Assembly (NCBI GenBank): GCA_021234155.1
Contig: JAJEKV010000005.1
Span: 13,741,449-13,805,448, forward strand
Length of the DNA stretch: 64,000 nucleotides
Direction of reading: 5' to 3'
Source of the DNA: Isoetes taiwanensis
Taxonomy: Eukaryota > Streptophyta > Lycopodiopsida > Isoetales > Isoetaceae
This document shows, in pieces, positions 21,541 through 31,797 of this stretch (position 1 is its first letter; every line of letters starts with the position of its first letter). Below the pieces are notes generated by a model that worked only from the letters and a program-made list of their open reading frames with translations, had not been told where the DNA came from and did no database searches. The translations under genes and the position numbers were made by a program.

Positions 21541-22540
21541 ATGACTCAGTACAGATACCATCCCTCCCGACAAATAGGAATTGTGCCTCCGGTGGTCTCA
21601 TGGAATTGTCGAGGCTTCCCTTGGCGAGAAGGGGGGACAGTCGAACTCTGTGGCGCCCGATATGGATCTCATCTTTCTCATGGAGACATGCGAGCATCTT
21701 GGGCACAGAGCTACGACCGGCCGGGTTACCAACATTTCTCGGTCTTCAATACCTGCAGACGATGAGGGGTCATGGTGGAGTGGCTTGCTACTACGGACAA
21801 CCTTGGCACATTTGGTTACCCTCCGAGAAGACAGAGACAGACCTGGCCGGTACTTGTGGGTTCGTGTGCATAATACCGTGGCAACCCTCTTTTTCGGCCT
21901 TTGTTATTTCCCTCACGCAGAGCACCTTCTATCGCAGCCACCCCGATGGATAGGATGGACCCTTATGTCGATCTATATGATGACATACACCAGCACCAGC
22001 AGTTGGGTAGGGTCGTCCTTCTTGGAGATTTCAATGCACGGAGAGGAGTAGAGCAGCCCATGCGACTTGACCCCCTCGGCCCGACGATGTCCTGGCTTCG
22101 CCCCTTGAAAACAACCTCCGCCCGCGATGGTCGGATGACAGCCCAGGTCACTCGCTTTGGATGTATTGTTGCTCCCGCTATGTGGTATTTTTGACTTGAT
22201 AATTTGCAATGGCACATCCAAAGGGCCCGATTCTCGCAAGTGCACATGCGCATGGACAATCGGGGGAGGGTCTAGTGTGGTGGACTATGTGCTCGTGGTT
22301 GCACAAGATATGCATCTCATCAGTCGTTTCCGGGTGGGCACAGACAGTCGGGATGAGGAGGTCGACTCAGATCACCTCCCACTTTATTTGGACCTGGTTT
22401 GGCAAGCCGCCCGGAACCCCCACTCACGCCAGCCCCTCGCCCGTCCTCGCTTGAGACTAGATTATGAGCAAGCGGAGGACTACGCCGAGATGCTCATGGA
22501 CACCCTCCCGGTAATTGCAGGACCTCCACACTAGAAGCGG
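21541..22540 (+). pseudogene. LINE A endonuclease domain
   Basis: The exonuclease-endonuclease-phosphatase fold is recognisable across three frames. VVSWNCRGF (about 21593) is motif I and LMETCEHLGH supplies the catalytic Glu. LLGDFNARRG (near 22020) is the Asp-Asn motif. SVVDYVLVVAQD followed by VDSDHLPLYLDL (near 22270-22390) gives the Asp and His of the last motifs. This enzyme nicks target DNA to prime reverse transcription. It is disabled by several frameshifts. Confidence 0.8.
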
Positions 22541-22979
22541 CAGAGCCGGGGCCAGTGACCGCTATTACGGGATGTAGCGGGCCGGGTGCTTTGGGAGACC
22601 CCACCCCCCCTCAGCGTCACCTTCCGGGGGTCAGCAACATTCCCGCGTAACCCGATGGTTTGATCGCGGAGTGTAAAAACGCCAGCTGGCGGCTTCCGTC
22701 GTAATTCGGATCGGTACCGCTTGCGAGCCACCACCGCGATGTCGTGCCCATCCCGGAAGGAGACAAAGGCGGTACCTTGCCGGCATCGGGGAGATGTTGA
22801 CTGTTGGACACTCATCCTCGAACCTTTTTGGCTTGAGTGCTTGAAGGCCAGCGACCCTCTGGGACATCACACCGAGGCGATGGGAGCGATTGCTAAGGCA
22901 GCTCTATGACCCGCCCGGGGCAGCGTGCATATACCCGCACAGGATGGCCCCCATTGGTTCGTGGAGGAGGATGTTGAGG

Positions 22980-25560
22980 AGGGCACACAACGGCCGGTAA
23001 TGGGAAAGCGGTGACCTCGATGGTATCTGGTAGAAGTTACTCAAATGGGGCGGGGCAGCCCGCTTGTGCGGTCCTCACTACCCCGATTCAACGAGCATTG
23101 CGGAAGATCTCCCAGACAATGGACCTGGCGTGGTTGTTCCCATTCACAAAGGCGGGGCGACCCACCTTTGTCCGACAATTCTGCGGACGATCATGAGATG
23201 GGTTCGGTATTTTGCCAAACCGTTGGCTGGCATTCTCGAGTAGCGGTTGACCGGTGGCGGGGCGGATGTGCGAGCCCTCACACAGGCAGGCTTTAGACCT
23301 CGCCACTCAACGATTGACCATATCTTTACACTGCGGGCACTGATTGAAGACAGCCAGAATCATCGGCAGGACTCGTATTGCTGCTTTGTGGACTTCGCGA
23401 AGGCTTTTGATACGGTTCCCGGGGAAAGCTGTGGGCTAGACTGCGTCAACTGGGGCTCCCGCTGCCTGTGCAGAATGCCATATACAGGTTGTATGAGAGT
23501 TGTTTTGGCAGGATGCAGCCGACGGGCCAAGCATTCACCAGTAGTATATCGGGGTCCGACAGGGTTGCCCCCTCTCGCCAACACTCTTTGGCCTCTACAT
23601 TGATCAGTTAGAGCCCTGGCTTACTGAGCATGGGGGGGGGATGGCATCATGGAATAAAATAACGGCTAAGGTTAGCCAAATGGCTATTTTGTAGCAGTTT
23701 TGCCAAGAAAAACAGCTAAAGTAAATGGAAAAAATGCCTTAAAAAAAGAAAATTTTAGCCCAATTTTTTTGCCGCCCAAGTGAGTTTTTAGGTTGAATAG
23801 CCAAACCTTTACCTCCAGATATATCCATCAGGACATCGATTAGCTAAACCTAAAATAGAGTGGGCTTGGAAAAATGGATAGATTAGCCTAAAATTCAACA
23901 CCAATGTATGTACTAACTTTAAGAAATTTCAAATAGAGTTTATATTTTTCTTTTTTTTTTTCACTTCTTTCTTGTTCAAGTACAAAGTTGAAGCATTAGA
24001 GGAAAAGGAACAATGTAGTCCCTTTTTTTTAGGTTTTTGAACATTGTCTTGATTTATGTATTTACAATAAATTCAATATCTTTGCCAAAATGTTTGCATT
24101 TTTTTAAATTACTATAGCGTGATGGCTAATATTTGCCTTTCCATTTTGTGAAAGTTTAGTCGAAAGCAAGAAATTGTGATGGAGAAAAACCATCTAGTTT
24201 AGCCAAGTGTTAGAAACTTCTAGCCCTAATTTGAAGGTAGTTTAGCTAAACCTATTTTGGCTACACTAAAATATAGGAGTAGTAATTTATTCCATGGATG
24301 GCATACAGCTTTTGCACCAGGTCATCCGCCAGCTCATCTATGCGGACGATGTTGGCCTGCTGGCCCACCCCCTTGGCTATGCAGGTCTCACCTGGATGCC
24401 CTAGACACATTTTGTCGGGCTACGGACATGCGCGTGAATCTGGCCAAGACCGGGTGGTTCTCATATCCTCTTCCGTCCACCCCATGCCTCCTGCACTCAC
24501 ATATCGGGGGCAGCCGTGGGACGCCACGCCCACCTACAAGTACCAGGGTGGAGTTCCCCCTCCTCGCCTCTGTTTGAGGCGTCCGGTCTCATTGGATGAC
24601 GTTGAGCTGGAAAAGCATGCCATCGTAGAACAAATACCGGGCGACTCTCTATGATTGGGGCCATCATCCATCATTCGCAGAACCGGGTGAGCCCGTCCTT
24701 ACATGCACGGTCGAGGTTTGGGGTCCGGCGTCCTATTTGGCGACACGGAATGACTTAGGCAGGTCTTGAAGGCATTTTTAGCGGGCACTTGGGGTGAAAC
24801 CTTGGATCCCCTATCATATTCCCTGCTGCGGGAAACTGGATTCTTGCGGCTTCAGCGAAGCGACCATGATAGACACATCGTCTATTTTGGGAAAGTAGTT
24901 TACTATGGGTGATGCTCGGCTCCACGCACACAGCTTACACCGTGGGTAATGGGTCTGCCGGCCGTTTAGGCCTGTTGGAGGGGTAAGAGAGATCGATGGT
25001 TCGCCGGATGGAACGTCACGGGAAACCTGAATGCGTCATTGGGACCTGGCCGCCGATCGTGGCGGCTAAAGTACCTAGACGCTTGTTTCCTTGGCAAGCT
25101 CTGGGACCCCGGCGCTCTAGAGCAGGTCAAAACGGCCCATTACAAGGAGCACATCAACCCCATGTTAGCCCGGCCCACAGCTCTACCTGCGTTCCCAGCT
25201 GCCCCTGAAAAAGCGCAGACTCATTGCCTCCATTCGCACAGTGCCCACCATCTTCGCGATCGAGGCGGGCGGTGGATTGGGAGCCCCGCCAGATGCATCT
25301 CTGTCGATCTTTGTCAAACGGGTGCCATTGAGGATGAGTCTCTCCACACTTTCCGAGTTGCCCAAAGATTCGAGATCCAAGCGGATCGGCTCCCCTTTAG
25401 TACGGCCGGACTTGCCCTTACATTTGCTGATGAACACACCACAAGATGCGTGCCACGGGGTCGTATTATTCTGGAGGTACTTGGACTGCCGCGAGGTCAT
25501 CTTTGCCCCCCTTTGGGCTGCTTTCGCCGATTAGGCACTACGGGTGCGGTGCATGACTGT
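22980..25560 (+). pseudogene. LINE A reverse transcriptase and C-terminal region
   Basis: RT motifs in order: QAGFRPRHSTIDHIFTLR (about 23285), CCFVDFAKAFDTVP (about 23380), GVRQGCPLSPTLFGLYID (about 23553), then the MITE insertion, then QLIYADDVGLLA with the YADD active site at 24339-24350. A C-terminal part (about 25050-25420) reads YLDACFLGKLWDPGALEQVK and IEDESLHTF, a conserved LINE tail segment also seen in the truncated copy downstream. Multiple frameshifts plus the inserted MITE inactivate it. Confidence 0.85.
23648..24296. mobile_element. MITE with 8-bp target duplication inside LINE A (hAT-like)
   Basis: The LINE text breaks after GGCAT at 23647 and resumes at 24297. GATGGCAT stands on both sides (23640-23647 and 24297-24304), a perfect 8-bp target duplication. 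The insert is 649 bp, AT-rich against the GC-rich LINE, and begins CATGGAATAAA. Its right end in reverse complement also begins CATGGAATAAA (11 bp). Inside both ends TAGCCAAA-type motifs recur in inverted orientation (GGTTAGCCAAATGGCTA on the left, TAGCTAAACC and TTGGCTA on the right). An 8-bp duplication with short TIRs points to the hAT superfamily. No transposase is present, so it is non-autonomous. Confidence 0.9.
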
Positions 25561-25740
25561 ATATATTTGGGTGTTTCTGCATTTTATATGTTAGATAGCT
25601 TTGTCGGCCAGTGATTGTTGCCATGGTTTTTCCTCGAAAACCCTTCGGGCTGGGTTTTTAATCCGGGCGATAATCCGCCTTGCTGCGTTTTTGTATTAGG
25701 TCCCATAGACCGATTGGTCTCCGTGGATGATAAAAAGTAC
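25560..25740 (+). other. LINE A 3' end with conserved hairpin
   Basis: Contains CATAGACCGATTGGTCTCCG, whose AGACC and GGTCT arms form a short stem-loop, followed by GATGATAAAAAG. The same block ends the truncated copy at about 26944-26984. A degenerate version stands at 49209-49245, and an inverted one at about 49362-49400. Confidence 0.75.
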
Positions 25741-27005
25741 CTTCCTTCCTCTCGTCCCATCATCCCGGCACCCACGCCTTCCCTCATTCACTTACCAGGC
25801 GGTGTAGTGGAGGTGGCTCATCTTATAAGTATTTGGGCATTGACTTTTCTACTACCACACCGGGATGCATCCATCAGGTTACGGGTCACTTGCAGTTTGA
25901 AAAGCCCCCATGTATGCAATGCAAAACAAATCCAAGGCAGTTGTATGCATGGGGTCACCAGGCACACTTGTTCGTGGCCTTGGTTGAACCGGTCCTCCTC
26001 TATGGGGCAGAAGTGTGGGGGCGGTGATATCCCTCACCACTTGGACGATCTAGGCAGTCTGAAGGCCTTCTTGGCCCGGGCACTGGGAGTGAAATCCACG
26101 GTCCCATATCGGATCTTGCTCCAGAGATGGCTTCCTTCCATTACAGAGGGCTGCTACTGAACGTCACATTATTTACTTCGGAAGGTGGTGGCTATGTATG
26201 AAGCCCGGCTGCCCAACCTTGCTTTGGCGATGGCGATGGGCCCGGCGACTCAAAGCCCCTTTGAAAGACAAGCAAGCCCAGTGGTTCTCTATATGGAATG
26301 TGCAGGCACCTGATGTGGACCGGTGCATACACCGAAGGAACGCCTTGAAGCGGTACTTGGATGCTTGCTTCATGGCCAAGCTTTGGGATCAGAGGCCCCA
26401 TCACATGTCAAGGTGGCAAATTATCGACAAAGAAAGTTAATCCCATGCTCACGAGGGGCCCACACCACTACTTGCGCACCCATCTACCCATGAAAAAGCT
26501 GGGTGATTGCTTCCATTCGCGACAGTGCACACCACCTCCGCATTGAGACGGGGAGATGGATTCGGGAGCAGCGTGAGGACCGAGTCCGCCCGATCTTTGT
26601 CAACGAGGGCACCATTGAGGATGAAAGTCACGCCCTTGGGGCTGTCCGTGTCTGAGCATATCCGGCCCGGTATGCTCGGTTAGTTGTGCCCCATCGGGCC
26701 TTGCGCGAGCTCACGAGCACGGCCTCTGTGGGCTTGTTGGGATCGTTACCTCGGGAGGTAATGGATCTGTGGGACTTCGGTTATGCCCCCACATCCGACA
26801 TTAACCTCAAATTGTACTTGTGATTATGTATATAAGCGTGCGGTATGTCGGCATCCTTATTGCTAGTAAGGTTTTCCCGAAACCCTTGGTGGGGGGGGTT
26901 TTTAATCACGGTAGTATCGCTGCTGCTCTCTCTTTGTACTTGGGTCCCATAGGCCAGTTGGTCTCCGTGGACGATAAAATCATATTCTATTCTATTCTAT
27001 TCCTT
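25741..27005 (+). mobile_element. 5'-truncated copy of LINE A
   Basis: Starts abruptly inside the RT C-terminal part (YLGIDFSTTTPGCIHQ, VLLYGAEVWG) directly after the previous copy's end. It continues through the same tail domain (ETGRWIREQREDRVRPIFVN in one frame near 26550) to the 3' hairpin. It ends in a TTCTA pentamer run (about 26983-27003). 5' truncation with a short-repeat tail is typical of target-primed insertion. It is broken by indels. Confidence 0.8.
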
Positions 27006-27236
27006 ATGCTTCTGTAATACTTCTTCCATGCCGAGCACCAAAGATTTCTTCAGGCCAATTCCAATAAAGTCATGGTATCAAGTATTCTATTGTCTAGAAT
27101 TAGCAATTTGAATTGATTGTTAAAACACGACCTTGAACTATGATTTAACCCACTTCACCCTCCGACCATAGAGGGCAACCCTCCGTGCGCAGCACCTTGT
27201 TTACTTTATATTTCCCTGTAATATCCAATTCCATAC
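27006..27236. other. Short spacer with dispersed GGGCAACCC motif
   Basis: Non-coding. Bases about 27175-27205 (GAGGGCAACCCTCCGTGCGC, then AGCACCTTGTTT) closely match about 54808-54840. Confidence 0.5.
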
Positions 27237-28697
27237 TTAATATAAGCAATAGAAATTAAGTTTTATATACACATGCATACCTGGAATAATCAAAGTCAAC
27301 ATGATATGGCCAGGTTTTGTAGCCATCCATGGTGGGATGTTATAATTTATAACTGCAACAGGCCACACAGTATGAGAGGATGACCTAGATCCCCATGGGC
27401 AAAGACCATCAATCCCCAGACCAAGTCTAATGTTGCGTGGCTCCAAGGCAAACATGGGCCACTTTTCTCTATCTGCTTCCACAAAGCCCCATCTGCAGGG
27501 GTTCTCATCTTTCCATCCCTACTACAATGTCGTGCATGATAGTCCATAAAATCTGATAGCGTTGGCGATGGAAAAATATGCCGAAGCCGAGGGATTATAG
27601 GCATATGACGTAATACCTTTCTTGCCACTTTTGTCTTTACGCCTTCCTCATAGCGTGCTTCCTTACACTTTGGACATGATTGATCATTTGCATAGTCTTT
27701 TGGCGAAATAGAACACAATCATTAACACATGCATGCACGCGATGTTATACTTTCGAGTCCAAATGAGCGCAATAACTCCCTAGCCTCCCTCCTAGATTTT
27801 GGGAGACAATGCCCATCGGCAATATTTTATCAAGTAAACTACAGAAAAAGGAATTATTAAGCATAAATACATTAGACTTTAACATTCCAATGAGTTGCAC
27901 TTACGTACCTGAAAAGTTCAGAGACACTGTTGTTGCTCCAACCAACTTTATGTTGGAGATTTAGAATAAGTATACAAGTGACAAGGCGAGAAACACGAGC
28001 ATTTGGGAATAATGGCGTGCTTGCCTCATCCTCGGAGATATGTTGCCTTTTCCCTATACGAGTTCTCATCTACATTGCTTTCGCATGTGCACCACCATTA
28101 TTTTAAGCTATCATTTGCTTGTTCATTTATTGGAAAGAAATTTTTGATGGTATCATGAATCACATCCTCACCAATGAATCGTCATGTGAGCCGGATGCTT
28201 CATCACGGGACTACATGGACCAAATAGAATAGAATCAAAAAAAGAAAAGAAATGGGGTCTACTTTATTCTTATTTTATGCTATAAATAATGTTTTTAGGA
28301 ACAAACTTACATCATTTTCATCATGTTGGGGATCATATCCTTCATCAGGTTGACTTGGCTGGCTCTGCCAGAGGCCAAACCTTACTTCATGTTCTTGACG
28401 AATGCGATACGAACGAGTAGTCTTGCCTTTACACTTGTTGCACCAACAACGGCCCCGATGGAGATAAAACGCTTTGTTTGGGTCTCTTCTAGCTCGTTTC
28501 CTATTTGGTTTGCCAGATGATGAAGATGTTGAAGATGTTGGCTTTTCAAGTGATGACGAAGAAGATGATTTTGTCAAGATGCGACGTGGCAAGCAACTAT
28601 CCCTGGCATTGCCACTACTTTTCGAGCTCGACATGTTGAACCTGTTCAATACTTCACATTCATCAATGGTGTAAATGAAAACAAACAATAACTTCAA
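27237..28697 (-). pseudogene. CACTA (En/Spm) TNP2-type transposase, 5' part
   Basis: Minus-strand pieces in order. 28275-28697: a Ser-rich start, then RRDPNKAFYLHRGRCWCNKC, the Cys-containing N-terminal module of CACTA transposases. 27872-28069: DEASTPLFPNARVSRLVTC and KVGWSNNSVSELF. 27347-27718: CPKCKEARYEE, MPIIPRLRHIF and DGKMRTPADGALWKQIE. Then PRNIRLGLGIDGLCPWG and NIPPWMATKPGHIMLTLIIPG (27237-27482). These are successive blocks of the TNP2 family. The last is followed on the minus strand by GTATGCATG, a plausible donor. Downstream exons are absent because LINE A sequence occupies the region below 27005. The frames need joins that may be introns or breaks. Confidence 0.82.
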
Positions 28698-29033
28698 TGG
28701 ACAACTATCTTTCTACCTTAAATAAAAAATATCATGCAAAGTAAAAAGATAATACCCAAAATGCATATATTCCAACAAACCAAAAGAAAGGAAAAAAATT
28801 CATGTACATCAAGTATTTAATTTTTAACCTACTAAAACCAATGTGTCAAACTAGACTTAGATCCAATGTGCAATTAAATACACAAATATCATATGCAATC
28901 TAGCCAACTTATTTTGACTTAATATCCCTATTTTAATGCCAATGTAGATTCTTAGGACCATGCAAATTGTTAAGACAATGTACTATTTGGTTAAAAAAAA
29001 CTTATTACCTAAATTGTTGAACTAGGAGAGGAA
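28698..29033. other. AT-rich spacer
   Basis: Non-coding flank between the CACTA relic and the L1 element. The segment TTATTACCTAAAT near 29010 recurs near 43683, perhaps by chance. Confidence 0.4.
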
Positions 29034-31476
29034 ATGTCGAAGGCGGCGTCGAAAGCGGCCACTTCAGTGGCAGGTGGAAACATCAGAGAGGAGCGGGGGA
29101 CCAGAGGGAGAAGGATCCGGGAGAGCATTCGAGGGGGACAGGGGACCCGCAGATGATTTTTGCTGCTGCAGAAGCACATGGGATCGCATCACAGGTAGGC
29201 CAGCTAACAAATGCTTCATTGAGTCCTGGGAGATCGATCCACGGTTCCAGCTTCACAGATGTTTCACAGCAAGGTCCGAAAGTTGCATTGGGGGCAAAAG
29301 CCCCAAATTCTAAAGACACTCTTTGCAATCTTGATCGAAGGAGCCGAGATGACGCCCCCACAAGTCGCCCAGCTCTGCTAAACCCAGTAAAGCTTGCAAA
29401 TGAGGCAGAAGCCCCTTCTTCCGGAGAGAGATTGGGTGGAATCGATGGCAGTAAGGAGATCCAGACAAGGGAAAATGATGAGTCAGAAAGAAACAATAGT
29501 GGAGGAAGAATAGGGAAGAATGGGGCCCCTACACAACAAGCCGGCAGAGCTCGAGGCGACGTGCGCAGCAAGTTGAAGCAATAGTAGCTGGGAGACAGAT
29601 TGATTGCCAAGATGTTGGAGCAATGAATATGGTGCAGGTCGAGGATGCAGCAGAAACGGCAGCCTTGGCGGCTGTAGGGAACCGACCTGGATTCGACCCA
29701 GGTGAGCACAACGGGGCCCCATGGCCTCCAATTTGCCCTGCCAGCTTCAGTTCAGGCTGGGCAATAGCCAAATGGCCGGATTTAAGGGCCGGTAAATCGT
29801 CCCCAGAAGATGGTGCTTCCATCAATTCTGATCCAGCTATAGGGGCTTCCACCCTGCACAAGGTAAATCCTCTCCCTAAACCGTCTGATATAAATCTAGG
29901 CCCTTTTGCTGCCGCTCCTGCTTCACAGGGTATAGACCATCCCCCAAAGGGAGCACAATACAATGGAGTAGGTGGTCTGGCTGCCAAGGCAAGCGTTTGC
30001 GCTAGCGGAGCTATCCAGAAAGTGAAAGATGCAATGTTAGGGGCAGGGACAGGAGGCAGAGCATGTGGACAGGGAATACCCATACAATCTAGCAGGTCAG
30101 AATCATCCACGGAAGCTTCACCTATGGAAGAAGTAGAAGCCGAAGTAAATAAGAAAGAAACCGAAATGGATTATTCATCTCTAGAAAGCAGGGCAGTAAA
30201 CAGGGGAAAGAATATTGGATCAGAGCATCATAATGATGGGAATGATGCTAGCCAAGGGAATTTTACACAAAACAGGGTAAATCTTCCAAAGGGTTCAGCT
30301 TGGAAAGGACAGGATTCAGTGAGAATAGTGAACAAGCCGAGATTCTCGGAGTGGATTCAAAAGCAAACCCAGGCTATTAACAAAAGCACAAGAGTCATGG
30401 AGGCTCTCCAAGCATTACAGAAAGGTCTCGTTCAGAACCCTGGGGTAGTAACTACAAATCGAGCTGGATTGGTCAATGGCATTAATGTGGAGACGTAAGG
30501 TAATTTCCCGTGGCTGAAATTGATCCGCGAGATGCACAAAAGGTATCCTCGAAAGTTTGATCTCGCCGCCGCAGTGGTGGGCTTCTTTCTTTGGGGGCTT
30601 CCTAGACTTCTTGCAGTTAAACTCATGGCTATCAGCTCACCTGAAGAGGTTAGGTTTGCCCCAACACCAATCGCTAAAGGCACTGGGTAACAACTTCTTT
30701 CTCATCATGTTTGACAGTGAAGCAGTTGTGGATAGATTAGTTGCCCGTGCAGCAGACCCATTTGCAGGAGGCTTCATTTTGTACCAGTTTTACACGCCAT
30801 TCTCCCTAATAAGCTGTCCGCTATCAAAATCCCTTGCTAGTTTGAAATAGAGTATCTTCCTCCAGACCTATTAGTCCCGGAGTTCCTTAAATCTATTGCC
30901 AACACGTTAGGCTCATATGTATCTCACTCTATTGCCAAAGGGCCTAGAATCTGTGTTGCTATCACAGCCAACACGCAGATCCCCAAAGGAGTGACTGTGA
31001 AAAGTGGAATGTGTTGCTTTAAGTTTTTACTCAAGCTATTAAATGGATGGGAAATAAGGAGGATGTTCCCCAATGTGGAACTAGAAGAAGTGATCAAACC
31101 AAGCCATGCAAACGTCAATGATCAAAATGCCTCCGAGGGCAATGACAGAGAGCATGTGCATGTGACTGAAGACGACACACAGAGAGAAGCCCCTCAAGGG
31201 ACACATGTGCCCCTCAAGGTTGCGGTTACTCCTCCATTTACTCCTGCTCCCGAACCAGTTTTCGCTTCCCCTTCTTCATCCGGTGTGCCTGGAAATGCGA
31301 CCCCGGGTGTACCAAGTTCTAAAGTGGACCCCTTGGGTGGGGAGACTCAATGGCAAGTGGTGGCCTCCAAACATGGTATAAGAGCTAGAAATCTGGCCAG
31401 GAAATCTAGAGGCTCCCATGACATGGTGAACTCAAAAATGCGCAGACTCTCCACAACCAATGTCAGCTCTGTCTAA
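29034..31476 (+). pseudogene. L1 ORF1 (RNA-binding protein), broken
   Basis: The start ATG at 29034 gives MSKAASKAATSVAGG, followed by shifting frames. A long open part (29623-30498, 291 codons) is hydrophilic and rich in Gly, Ala, Pro and Ser, as in plant L1 ORF1 N-terminal regions. The next parts (30557-30850 and 30991-31476) hold the conserved core: ALGNNFFLIMFDSEAVVDRL and AGGFILYQFYTPFS match the DUF4283 domain, then IPKGVTVKSGMCCFKFLLKL. The protein would coat element RNA. At least three frame breaks are present. The zinc knuckle that often follows DUF4283 was not found. Confidence 0.75.
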
Positions 31477-31797
31477 GTATATCTCAGAGGTATCTTCTAC
31501 TGAGAAGGGGGTTCTCGCAGGTATGATAACCAAGAATACACGAAGAGCAAGGCTCCTTGAATCGGCTCTGGGGAATCATAAAGGCAACTCCAATTAGGCA
31601 GATACTGATATAGATACAGGAGATGACGTGGAGATGCTAGAGAACCCATTTGCTCTAATAGGTAAGAAAAATAAGCTGGATGCAAATATGAATCCAGATA
31701 ACTTAGGTGAGATGAAAAGGAAGAAAGCTTCGACCTCTTCCTTTAGCAACTCCGCTAATGACAATGGAATAGTTGGCCGTCCCACAACTTACAACTT

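Larger units (their letters stand above)
19530..25740 (+). mobile_element. Non-L1 APE-type LINE, nearly full length, inactivated (family A)
   Basis: GC-rich block with, in order: 5' tandem repeats, a short ORF1-like start, an apurinic endonuclease, a reverse transcriptase interrupted by a MITE (23648-24296), a C-terminal domain, and a 3' end with the hairpin AGACCGATTGGTCTCCGTGG followed by GATAAAA. The RT phrase GFRPRHSTIDHIFTLRALIE and the 3' hairpin differ from L1 and fit the RTE/CR1/I side of the LINE tree; the exact clade is uncertain. A related 5'-truncated copy follows directly. Frames are broken throughout. Confidence 0.8.

Noticed and set aside
29083-30110. Minus-strand frames of up to 208 codons over L1 ORF1
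   Set aside because: They overlap the plus-strand L1 ORF1, which has the right position and family context. The minus-strand peptides are Cys/Ser/Pro-rich with no motifs.
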